Origin: DASXZH01 sp963829965
GTDB taxonomy: Bacteria; Armatimonadota; Fimbriimonadia; Fimbriimonadales; Fimbriimonadaceae
Length of the DNA: 64,000 nucleotides
NCBI GenBank assembly: GCA_963829965.1
Contig: CAWHLK010000032.1
Coordinates: 1-64,000 of the forward strand
Direction of reading: 5' to 3'
Shown: positions 20,493 to 27,898 of the stretch, piece after piece
Numbering within the stretch: position 1 is the stretch's first letter
How the letters are laid out: each line of letters starts with the position of its first letter
Made by a program: the position numbers and the translations under genes
Notes under the pieces: model-generated
The model's database searches: none
What the model was told of the DNA's origin: nothing
Seen by the model: the letters and a program-made list of their open reading frames with translations, nothing else

Positions 20493-20774
20493 ATGAAGCC
20501 CGCAACCCATACTTCAAAAGATGCTCGCATTGACCTCAGGGTCAACCCAACCCAAAAGGCCCTTCTGGAGCGTGCGGCCGCGTCTCAGGGGAAGAAGCTT
20601 TCCGACTTCGTGATTAGCGCCTCGACCGAAGCCGCCCATCTCGCCCTCGCCGACCAGAACCGGTTCACCCTCCCCGAAGACAAAATGGCCCAGTTTCTCG
20701 CAAACCTCGAAGAGGAGCCGAGAGACATTCCTCAACTCCGAGCCCTATTCGCTAGGAAAAGCGTTTTCGAGTGA
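20493..20774 (+). CDS. tacA: DUF1778 (TacA-like) antitoxin
   Basis: This 93-residue protein has an N-terminal ribbon-helix-helix stretch (RIDLRVNPTQKALLERAAAS, residues about 13-32) followed by KKLSDFVISASTEAA, the hallmark of DUF1778 antitoxins. The acidic C-terminal tail (LEEEPRDIPQLRALFAR) would wrap the toxin. A GAGGAG ribosome site lies 11 bases before the ATG. Its stop overlaps the toxin's GTG start (GTGA), giving the usual antitoxin-first coupled order. It should bind DNA at the inverted repeat upstream and neutralise the acetyltransferase. Confidence 0.85.
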   Translation: MKPATHTSKDARIDLRVNPTQKALLERAAASQGKKLSDFVISASTEAAHLALADQNRFTLPEDKMAQFLANLEEEPRDIPQLRALFARKSVFE

Positions 20775-21286
20775 GCGCGGCTTTCGAGCGTCCTGTGCTT
20801 CTCACTGCCCGCCATAACGTGGCCCCATTTGCATGCGGGAAAGACGCTCTGGACTCGTTTATCAAGAACCACACCCTCCAGAACCAATCGAACAACTCAG
20901 CCAGGACATTTGTGTCCACGAGGCTGGGCGCCAATGAAGTCGTCGGATACTACAGCCTTTGCGCGGCATCGGTCGAACACGAACAAACTCCCGAGAGGAT
21001 CCGTAAAGGCTTGGCCCGTCATGAGGTACCCCTCGTGCTTCTGGCTCGCCTTGCCGTAGATTCAACCTGCCAAGGAATGGGGCTCGGCGCGAACCTACTT
21101 ATTGACGCATTCGGACGTTTCATGGCCGTCCAGGAGAGCATCGGCGCCAGGGCGCTCCTTGCCCACGCCAAAGACGATGACGCCAAGGCCTTCTATGAGA
21201 AGTGGGGTTTCGTATCGACGGAAGACCTGCCTTTACACCTCTACATTCTCACGAAGGATATCAAAGCTTCACTCCGAAGTCGGTGA
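20771..21286 (+). CDS. tacT: GNAT acetyltransferase toxin, TacT-like
   Basis: A 171-residue GNAT protein starts at GTG 20771, overlapping the antitoxin stop. It shows the acetyl-CoA loop LARLAVDSTCQGMGLGANLL (about 95-114) with the QGxGxG P-loop and the catalytic Tyr in AFYEKWGF (about 142). Known TacT toxins acetylate the amino group of charged tRNAs and block translation. DUF1778 upstream and the length match this class. The stop overlaps GTG 21283 of a third gene, which is unusual. Confidence 0.87.
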   Translation: MSAAFERPVLLTARHNVAPFACGKDALDSFIKNHTLQNQSNNSARTFVSTRLGANEVVGYYSLCAASVEHEQTPERIRKGLARHEVPLVLLARLAVDSTCQGMGLGANLLIDAFGRFMAVQESIGARALLAHAKDDDAKAFYEKWGFVSTEDLPLHLYILTKDIKASLRSR

Positions 21287-21663
21287 GCACAGCCCTCGAG
21301 TTCAAATCGCCTGCCGCGCGCCAGTGGATTGAGCGACTCGCAAATAAGAAACCACACGAAGTCAACACCAAATACGTTTCACCCGCCTGGACGGGCGAAT
21401 TCGGCGGAAGCGCCGTAACCCGGGACCAACTCGTAGAAAACGTCCGAAACCAACTCCAAACCTTCGACGAAATCACTTGGCCACGAACAATATCCAACCC
21501 CAGAACCGACGGAGACAAGCTAACCGTACGCGCCGAGGGCCCCTACCAAGCGGTTAAGCAAGACACCCGCGAACCCGTCCAAATGCAACTCGCTAACGAC
21601 GACACCTGGCAGAAAGGCCCAAACGGCTGGCTGAACATATACTCCAAGGCTCTAGAAACCTGA
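21283..21663 (+). CDS. Small protein coupled to the toxin-antitoxin pair, possibly NTF2-like
   Basis: The frame opens at GTG 21283, sharing GTGA with the toxin stop, and encodes about 126 residues. An ATG at 21202 in the same frame lies inside the toxin gene and is less likely. The sequence alternates strands and helices (TRDQLVENVRNQLQTFDEIT; DGDKLTVRAEGPYQAVKQDT; NDDTWQKGPNGWLNIYSKAL). The last part resembles NTF2/SnoaL-like folds, in which a polar Trp-rich strand closes the cone. There is no signal peptide. Function is unknown. Overlap coupling suggests it is made together with the toxin. Confidence 0.6.
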   Translation: MSTALEFKSPAARQWIERLANKKPHEVNTKYVSPAWTGEFGGSAVTRDQLVENVRNQLQTFDEITWPRTISNPRTDGDKLTVRAEGPYQAVKQDTREPVQMQLANDDTWQKGPNGWLNIYSKALET

Positions 21664-21833
21664 CCGCACCCCGAGTAAAATTCCGAAGCCGGGATTAAAC
21701 TCCTGCTCGCCGATTCGAGAATTAAGAACGAGAGCAACCACAACGGCTAATTTATCCGCCGCCCGAAGGGCAAGCCGCCAGGCCGGTGGCATGGCTCACT
21801 AAGGCGGCTATACCTTTTTCACGAATCAGTGCC

Positions 21834-21873
21834 ATTTCTATATGAAATAACAGCGGTTTATACGAATTAATTC
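21834..21873 (+). repeat. Direct repeat, copy 1 (pre-Fic)
   Basis: Pattern ATTTYTATATGAAATAA, eight variable bases, then TATACGAATT. Copy 2 is at 22017-22055. Spacing between the two conserved halves is identical in both copies. Confidence 0.6.
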
Positions 21874-22016
21874 AAATCCGGGCTGAGCTATATCAGCCTT
21901 GTCTTTGTCAGAACGCCGGCGCCAGCCGTGCAATTCGCATGTTTGAACGGCAAATCCACCCTCGTAAAGAGTCGTCTGCAAGGGTAAGTTTTATATGTTT
22001 TGTCGGCATAAGGCCA

Positions 22017-22055
22017 ATTTTTATATGAAATAATTGAAAAGTATACGAATTGAGC
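22017..22055 (+). repeat. Direct repeat, copy 2, directly before the Fic start
   Basis: Same two-part pattern as copy 1. It ends 4 bases before the ATG of the Fic gene, so it probably overlaps that gene's promoter or an operator. Confidence 0.6.
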
Positions 22056-22059
22056 GGAT

Positions 22060-23592
22060 ATGCTAAGTTCCTATATGGACGAATGGGTTGGCTACCGGTG
22101 GTTGGCACGGGAGTTCGGGATTGAGCCAGTCCAGCCATTCCCCGTATCGAGCAGAATCGGCCGGACCCGATCTACATCTACGGAAAATGGCATTACAATC
22201 CGAACCTTCATGGCCACCGCCCGACCAGAGCCGGCGGTATCCGAGCACCTAACTTTCGCTCTCAAGCACGAGGGAGTCCACCTTGAGTTCTTGGCCCGCC
22301 TCTTCGCCCAAATGCAGACAAAGCAGATAAGCGAATGGGCTAACCGAGAGCCGAGTGGCCAGTACGCTCGCCGTTTAGGATTTCTTTATGAATGGCTCAC
22401 AAACCGCCAGGTCGATTTTCCTGGCGTAACCGTCGGAAACTACGTTCCGGTCCTGTCAGATGAAGAATATTTCACAACAACGCAGCCCTCGAATATTCCC
22501 CGATGGCGCGTTCGAAACAACTTGATCGGTAGCCCCGCATTCTGCCCGACAGTTAGACGGACCCCTGGCGTCAAGATCTTTGAGGAATACGACTGTCTCG
22601 CCGCATTAACCGAACTGGAAGCAGAGTTTGGAGTCGACATCCTTATGAGGAGCGCCGTCTGGCTAACCATCAAGGAGAGCCGAGCCAGTTTCGCCATCGA
22701 GAGGGAAGAGGCCCAAACGGACCGGATCAAACGGTTCGCGTCCGTGATGGAGACCCTTTGTGGCATCAGCAAGGACCCCCTGGCGCCTGAATTTTTGGCC
22801 AAACTTCAATCTGAGATACTCGGCGAGCGAGCGCTCCGCTCAGGTCTCCGCAAGTCGCCTGTTTTCATAGGTGAAACTGGGTTAACCGGCGAAGTTGTTC
22901 ATTATATTGCTCCCCACTGGGACAACATCCAACCAATGCTCGAAGGGCTGCACGATTTCGACGTTTTAACCGCCGGCCAATCCTCAATTGTCCGGGCCGC
23001 AGTTCTGTCTTTCGCGTTTGTATACATACATCCGATGGCAGATGGAAACGGGCGAATCTCAAGGTTCCTGGTCAACGACACTTTAAGGAGGGACGGCGCG
23101 GCTCCCGAGCCGTTTATTCTTCCCATTTCATCAACGATCACTCGAACGGTTGCAAACCGCGCAGCCTACGACCACTCGCTGGAACACTTTTCCCGGCCAT
23201 TCATGAGGCATTACGGAAACGCCTGGTCTTTTGGGGCCATGGTCCAATGCGACGACGGAATCCGGACGAACTTTCAGTTTTCCGCCTACGATGACGCACT
23301 GTTCTCATGGGCCTTCATGGACCTAACGTCTCAGGTCGAATATCTAGGCGAAGTCATCCGTGAAACGGTGGCAACAGAAATGCGGCAGGAAGCGAGCTTC
23401 TTGCTCCAGTTACGGCAGGTCCGCGAGCGCGTCAAGGAAGTCCTCGAGGCCCCGGACGTAGAAATCGACAGAATCATCCGCTCCATCAAGGAGAATCATG
23501 GGACCATTTCAGGAAAGCTGTCCAAGGAATTTCCCATACTGGAGGACTCCCAGATCGCCAAGGCGATTATTGCAGCCGTCCTCGAAGATTAG
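22060..23592 (+). CDS. Fic-domain protein (probable AMP-transferase)
   Basis: The 510-residue protein has the Fic catalytic motif HPMADGNGRISR at about 324-335 (consensus HPFxDGNGRxxR, with Met for Phe). Upstream, TIKESRASFAIERE near 205-218 resembles the class II inhibitory helix (S/T-xxx-E). The N-terminal 70 residues (GYRWLAREFGIEPVQPF) are a conserved extension of many large bacterial Fic proteins. The C-terminal 90 residues are helical and acidic. Fic proteins usually transfer AMP to Ser, Thr or Tyr of target proteins and can act as toxins. No separate antitoxin gene is seen, in keeping with an internal inhibitory motif. It lies next to a toxin-antitoxin operon in an AT-richer block. Confidence 0.85.
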   Translation: MLSSYMDEWVGYRWLAREFGIEPVQPFPVSSRIGRTRSTSTENGITIRTFMATARPEPAVSEHLTFALKHEGVHLEFLARLFAQMQTKQISEWANREPSGQYARRLGFLYEWLTNRQVDFPGVTVGNYVPVLSDEEYFTTTQPSNIPRWRVRNNLIGSPAFCPTVRRTPGVKIFEEYDCLAALTELEAEFGVDILMRSAVWLTIKESRASFAIEREEAQTDRIKRFASVMETLCGISKDPLAPEFLAKLQSEILGERALRSGLRKSPVFIGETGLTGEVVHYIAPHWDNIQPMLEGLHDFDVLTAGQSSIVRAAVLSFAFVYIHPMADGNGRISRFLVNDTLRRDGAAPEPFILPISSTITRTVANRAAYDHSLEHFSRPFMRHYGNAWSFGAMVQCDDGIRTNFQFSAYDDALFSWAFMDLTSQVEYLGEVIRETVATEMRQEASFLLQLRQVRERVKEVLEAPDVEIDRIIRSIKENHGTISGKLSKEFPILEDSQIAKAIIAAVLED

Positions 23593-23676
23593 GACCAATG
23601 AGAACGACTTGCAACGTTTGAAAGTCCCTGGTTGATCACAAGCCGCTCAAGCTTCCCGTCTCGCCTTGCTCAAAAG

Positions 23677-24823
23677 TTAGGATGTAAAAACGTAAGACCC
23701 GTCGCCGTTCCCCACTTTGATATTGGTTTCCGCAGCGCCCAAGGCCTCGACCCCTCCACCAAAGCTTGCCGCGATATCGTAGGTCGTGTTGGTCTGAAAT
23801 ATCCCGCCTCCTGCTTTGATGTGGCCGAAGTCAGTGGCATCCGCGCCGACATCCCAGTTTTCCACCGTCGATCCAGCAAGATCGATGAAGCCGCCATATT
23901 CCGCAAGTGCGCCATTGCCCGAACCCGTGTCGGCGTTGGAGAGCGTGTTGTCGGAAAAATCGATGACTCCGTTTCGTATCGCGAACAGGCCGTCGCCTGG
24001 GGTGGAGGAATAAAATCCTATTCCCAATGCCACAATCGTTGCGCCGTGATCGGCGCTCATGCCGAAATAGCAAGAGATCAACCGAGTGTTCGAGCCAACC
24101 GCGATATTCGCATTGGAATCGGCAAAAACTCCAACGTTAAAACTTGAAAAATACGTGTTCGAAATGCTGAGAATGGACGCGCCCGTGCTCGCGGTAATCC
24201 CAATATTGGGAGTTTGCGCCGAGCCCGGGCCGTTGATGGAAACATTGGAGATCCCTCCAAGCGCATGCCCGCCGTCAATCGTGAATCCACTCGTCTTGAA
24301 CGTCAGGTTGATGAGACTCGGGTTGTCGCCAGAGATGGAGATAAGCGCGCCCGACCCGTGATCCAAAGAAAAGGGCGCCGAGAAAGTCTGGGTAAACGCT
24401 GCCTTGCTCGTAACGATCTGCAGATGCAAATAGGCGGTGTCCGCAATCCGCGCGCTCTTGGCAAATGTCCAAGCACGAAGGAGGTCGGCAAATCCCTGCC
24501 CCGAACCAATAGTGAGCGTGGTGTTGCTCCGCACAAAGTTCAGCTCCCAATCGCCGTAAGCGTTAGCCGGATAAGGGCCGTGAGCGCCGAGAGATATCAC
24601 CGCCCGGTACCAGTTGCCCCCATATTCCACCACGTCGCCCGCCACATAAGTGGCCGTCGAACTCCAAACCGGCGGAAAGGTCTGAGCCCTGGCTAACGCC
24701 CGGCCGAGAAAGGAACAAAAAGGCAAGCAGAACAACTGCCCAAAAACGATGAACTCTAAATTTCCCCAATCCTCTTATCTCCAAAAACCGCGTCCTCAGC
24801 AAGCGATGGACGCAAGCAAACAT
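23677..24823 (-). CDS. Secreted CBM plus right-handed beta-helix protein (frameshift near 24700)
   Basis: The likely start is ATG 24823, with TAGTAT 6 bases before it. This frame gives a hydrophobic export segment (FWAVVLLAFLFLSR), then removing one G from the GGG near 24702 joins SRPALARAQTFPPVW in one frame with an ALA cleavage site. Mature protein: a chitin-binding type 5/12-like module (STATYVAGDVVEYGGNWYRA), then about 270 residues of Asn/Gly/Ser-rich parallel beta-helix repeats (ISISGDNPSLINLTF; FSDNTLSNADTGSGNGALAE). It probably binds or cleaves an extracellular glycan. A catalytic residue cannot be named. As given, the sequence needs the one-base correction to export the protein. Confidence 0.65.
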
Positions 24824-24857
24824 TGTTACATACTAATACTCTCAGCTTCGTGCCGTA

Positions 24858-26609
24858 TCACGCAGGCATGGAATGTCTCAAAATCAAGTCTCGTAGTTTG
24901 ACCACCGGCGAGACGTCCTCGAACAACCTATCGGGATCCATTCTCTCGCGCACAGACCGCAACAACTCCCCGTCCGTCGCAATCCGCACATACTCCTCAG
25001 GCGAGGAAGCAATCATCTCCGGCACGCCGGAAATCTTCAAATACGCCGATGCAAACCGTCCCCGCAAATAGGGGCTCGGCAAAGTCACGATCGGCGTTCG
25101 GAACTGCAGCGTGTAAAAGCTAGTGTGTCCGCCGCTCCAGTCAGGCGCATCCAGCGACACGTCGCAACTCTCCACAATCCGGTGAAACAGGTCCGGCTCG
25201 GCCATATCCATCCACAACAAACGCACGCCATGAAGCGCCATTCGCGACTCAAAAACGTGCTGAGCATAATGAGTTCCGAACCGAAACACCACCAAAGGAT
25301 TGCCCGTAGCCACCACAACCCGAGCCATCATCTCGTCGTGCTTCGGTAGCCACTTGCTCAGGTTCTGGCAGTACGTCGCCAGCAGCCCTTCCGGCAGGCC
25401 CAACTCCGCCCGAGTCCGAACCCCCATGCCCTGCGGATAGCGGTAATAGGTCATCCCCGAGTTGGGTAGCCGAACCAGCTTCTCCGTATATTCCAAGTCC
25501 GCCGAAGGCGGCTCCATCAGGTCCGAGCTCAAATAGTCGTCAGTTGTCGGCAGCCCCGACGTGAACGGGCAACCCCACGCCAACCCCTGCCGCCGAGCCA
25601 GACGGAAAATGGCGAATTGGAAGTTCGGCCCTTCATCCGCAAGATCCGGATAGATCAGATAATCCAGATCCAAGCTGCGGATGAACCGGCATCCCTCCAG
25701 CGGACTGCCGGTCAGCACATAGTAGTGATCCGCAAGCGCTTGCAGCATAAAGCTGAACCCGTCCTGCTTGGGTCCCAGCTTGAAGACAAACGTTTCGAAC
25801 TCGGATTTGTCGAAGTTGCGCAGCCAGCCGTGAACCCAGTTTCCGCCGCTGTTATGGTAGAGGTTTCCGCTCGCGAAGCCAACCCGGACGCGGCCCGGCC
25901 TCCTCGGTCCAAGGGGGGCAAGCAACTCCGGCGCCAAAAGCTTTGCCACACGGTCGTGAAGCAACTTTCCAAGCTTGGACATCGGCTCACGCATGGAATA
26001 GCCGCCGTAACCGGCGGAGAGCACATCCATCTCCGGCAGCGCGTCGTAAGCCTCTCGCGGGTCAAATGCCGCGTCCTCCAAAGCAGAAATCGAATGAAGA
26101 AACTGCTCCCGCCAAATTTCGACCTCGTCTTGGTCTCGATAAGCCCGAGGCGCGCCGATCCGGGCAAGCAAATACCGGGTTTCCGCTTGCGGCATCTTCG
26201 AAAAAGCCACTTCCAAGGGCAATAGCTTCCTTGAAGATCGCATGGCGTCTAGCGCAGGGTCGCGAGGATAAATCACCCCGAGCGGTTCGCCTGCTCGGGG
26301 GGCCATCCTAACTTCCCATGGAGACTCCGGAGGAGACTCAAGCCGACGAAGCAGAGAAGAATCTCCTTCTAGAAGCGCCAACACGATTCCCGCCAAAGGC
26401 AGAGGTTGAGCCGGGTGGCCCCGCTCGCCCAATGCCCGAACGAGACCGGAGGTGATCGCCTTCCCAATCTCAGCTTCTCCGTTTGGCGAGGGTATGGCCA
26501 CGCGTGGGTCGGCAGTTTCGGCAAAGGACTTGCAAATTCCCGCGTCGGTAGAGGCGGCGCATCGGCACAGTAGTGGCCTATGCTCGTAAATTGCAACACA
26601 TTTCCCCAT
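24858..26609 (-). CDS. GT41-like (O-GlcNAc transferase type) domain, continuing from a YkgJ-like N-terminus
   Basis: This part continues the Cys motif of the upstream YkgJ-like segment (GKCVAIYEHRPLLCRC at its start). Deleting one G from the run at 26604-26607 gives CPFLD-GKCVAIYE, so both form one protein of about 703 residues. The catalytic region matches GT41 (SPINDLY/OGT C-terminal) enzymes: RVRVGFASGNLYHNSGGNWV (about 245), a UDP-binding stretch FRFGTHYAQHVFESRMALHG (about 440) and SCDVSLDAPDWSGGHTSFYT (about 490). The usual TPR repeats are absent. It probably moves GlcNAc or another sugar to proteins in the cytoplasm. The fusion with a metal-binding Cys cluster is unusual and has no stop between the parts. 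Confidence 0.75.
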   Translation of the reverse strand: MGKCVAIYEHRPLLCRCAASTDAGICKSFAETADPRVAIPSPNGEAEIGKAITSGLVRALGERGHPAQPLPLAGIVLALLEGDSSLLRRLESPPESPWEVRMAPRAGEPLGVIYPRDPALDAMRSSRKLLPLEVAFSKMPQAETRYLLARIGAPRAYRDQDEVEIWREQFLHSISALEDAAFDPREAYDALPEMDVLSAGYGGYSMREPMSKLGKLLHDRVAKLLAPELLAPLGPRRPGRVRVGFASGNLYHNSGGNWVHGWLRNFDKSEFETFVFKLGPKQDGFSFMLQALADHYYVLTGSPLEGCRFIRSLDLDYLIYPDLADEGPNFQFAIFRLARRQGLAWGCPFTSGLPTTDDYLSSDLMEPPSADLEYTEKLVRLPNSGMTYYRYPQGMGVRTRAELGLPEGLLATYCQNLSKWLPKHDEMMARVVVATGNPLVVFRFGTHYAQHVFESRMALHGVRLLWMDMAEPDLFHRIVESCDVSLDAPDWSGGHTSFYTLQFRTPIVTLPSPYLRGRFASAYLKISGVPEMIASSPEEYVRIATDGELLRSVRERMDPDRLFEDVSPVVKLRDLILRHSMPA

Positions 26610-26970
26610 CCAGGAATGGGCACGGCTCTCTCAGGTCCCAGAAGTTCTTTGGGCGAAGTGGCTCGGCCAGTTGCCAGAAACCTCTCAAGCACTCCCGCAA
26701 CCGCGCCAGCCGGTCCTCCGGCCACTCCTTAACGAGCTCAAAAATCGTCAAGGCCTCCGGCGTCGAAACCACAATATTTCGGCGGCAGCACCAACTGCAT
26801 CCAGGCCTGCACGCCAAGTTTTCCTCAATCTGCTTCAGACTGCGATCTGCAAGCGCAGCGAGCTTTAGAACAAGCTTGGGAGGTTGTTGCAGTCCCGTTT
26901 GGGCGAGCGAATAGGAAGCCGAAGCCAGATCCTGCAGTTCGTTCGCGCTTGGCATGAGTAGTTTGTTCAT
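26605..26970 (-). CDS. YkgJ-like Cys-cluster N-terminus of the GT41 fusion
   Basis: The N-terminal segment starts at ATG 26970 and carries CRPGCSWCCRRNIVVSTPEA (about residues 53-72) and CPFLDGE (about 112), the first half of the YkgJ CxxCxxCC metal-chelating signature. The second half (CVAIYEHRPLLCRC) follows in the next frame. The family binds zinc or iron and is linked to oxidation-sensitive modification, but no biochemical role is established. It belongs to the same gene as the GT41 domain once a single extra G at 26604-26607 is corrected. It is divergent from the small membrane protein at 27052. Confidence 0.7.
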
Positions 26971-27051
26971 ACCTGAACGTCAGTCGGATTCCAGCAACCT
27001 ACTCCAGAACCTTGCGACCGCAGCCTAAATATCTAGAAAGGAATCACGGGC

Positions 27052-27303
27052 ATGGCAATTGGTGAAGACGAGGGAAGAAGCTATCGAATAAAAGGCCTCA
27101 CCGAGTTTCAGTCGGGAATCGTGTTTCTGCTCATTGCTTCACTGCTGATCCTCTACGTCATGTACCAGATCATCACCGACCGCGTCTTCACGAAATCTGG
27201 CGAACTGCCGTTGAGCTCCGGATTGTCCTGGCCCTTCCTGGCGATCGAAACGGTCGCTGCGATCGTGGGCTTCGTGCGAGGCTATCGGATGCTCGGCCCA
27301 TAG
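27052..27303 (+). CDS. Small two-helix membrane protein of unknown function
   Basis: This 83-residue protein has a short charged N-terminus and two hydrophobic helices (IVFLLIASLLILYVMYQIIT, about 24-43; WPFLAIETVAAIVGFVRGY, about 61-79). An AAAGGA site lies before the ATG. It is not similar to anything I recognise and is probably an inner-membrane protein. It precedes the molybdenum hydroxylase pair by about 135 bases on the same strand. Confidence 0.6.
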   Translation: MAIGEDEGRSYRIKGLTEFQSGIVFLLIASLLILYVMYQIITDRVFTKSGELPLSSGLSWPFLAIETVAAIVGFVRGYRMLGP

Positions 27304-27439
27304 TCCGGCTGGCATGCCGCGCTGAGGTAGGAATCAACGACAGCGAATCTGCCGAGCTGCGTGCTCATAATGAGCCGCGCGGACCGCATACGCCGAACCG
27401 CGCGCACCAGAGCCTGGGATCAGGCTTCAAGGAGTGAAC

Positions 27440-27898
27440 GTGGCGAGATTCACGCTGAACGTCAATGGGACGCGGCACGATGTCGAGGTCGACGCCGACA
27501 CCCCTCTGCTTTGGGTTCTTCGGGACACTTTGGGCCTGACCGGCGCCAAGTACGGCTGTGGCGCAGGGCTGTGCGGGGCGTGTACGGTGCTTGTAGACGG
27601 CGAAGCCACTCGAAGCTGTTCCCTTGACCTTGCGACCGCAGCAAAGGGCAAGATCATTACCATCGAAGGGCTCACTCAGCAAGGCGACCATCCCGTCCAG
27701 CGCGCCTGGATCGAGGAGGATGTGCCTCAATGTGGCTACTGCCAGTCCGGGCAAATACTTTCAGCGGTGGCCCTCCTAAAGAAAAAACCGCATCCGACCG
27801 AAGCCGATATCGATGAGGCGATGACCAACATCTGCCGGTGTGGAACCTACCGCCGGATCAAGCGCGCGGTCCTAAGGGCTGCGGGAGGCGTCAAGTGA
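27440..27898 (+). CDS. Isoquinoline 1-oxidoreductase-type alpha subunit ([2Fe-2S] protein)
   Basis: GTG 27440 is preferred over GTG 27434 because AAGGAG (27429-27434) is then correctly spaced. The 152-residue subunit has a plant-type ferredoxin domain with CGAGLCGACTVLVDG and a C-terminal [2Fe-2S] domain with CGYCQSGQI and NICRCGTYRRI. It passes electrons from the molybdenum site in the large subunit to an acceptor. It overlaps the large-subunit gene by 4 bases (GTGA). Confidence 0.9.
   Translation: MARFTLNVNGTRHDVEVDADTPLLWVLRDTLGLTGAKYGCGAGLCGACTVLVDGEATRSCSLDLATAAKGKIITIEGLTQQGDHPVQRAWIEEDVPQCGYCQSGQILSAVALLKKKPHPTEADIDEAMTNICRCGTYRRIKRAVLRAAGGVK

Larger units (their letters stand above)
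21664..22059. other. AT-rich intergenic region with direct repeats
   Basis: This 396-base gap between the toxin-antitoxin operon and the Fic gene has no convincing gene. It carries two long direct repeats (21834-21873 and 22017-22055) and several shorter echoes (TTTTATATG near 21989; TATACC with CACGAATC near 21809). The AT-rich composition differs from the surrounding coding DNA. Confidence 0.6.

Noticed and set aside
21202..21282. Upstream ATG extension of the third toxin-antitoxin gene
   Set aside because: It lies inside the toxin's coding region; GTG 21283 overlapping the toxin stop is the better start.
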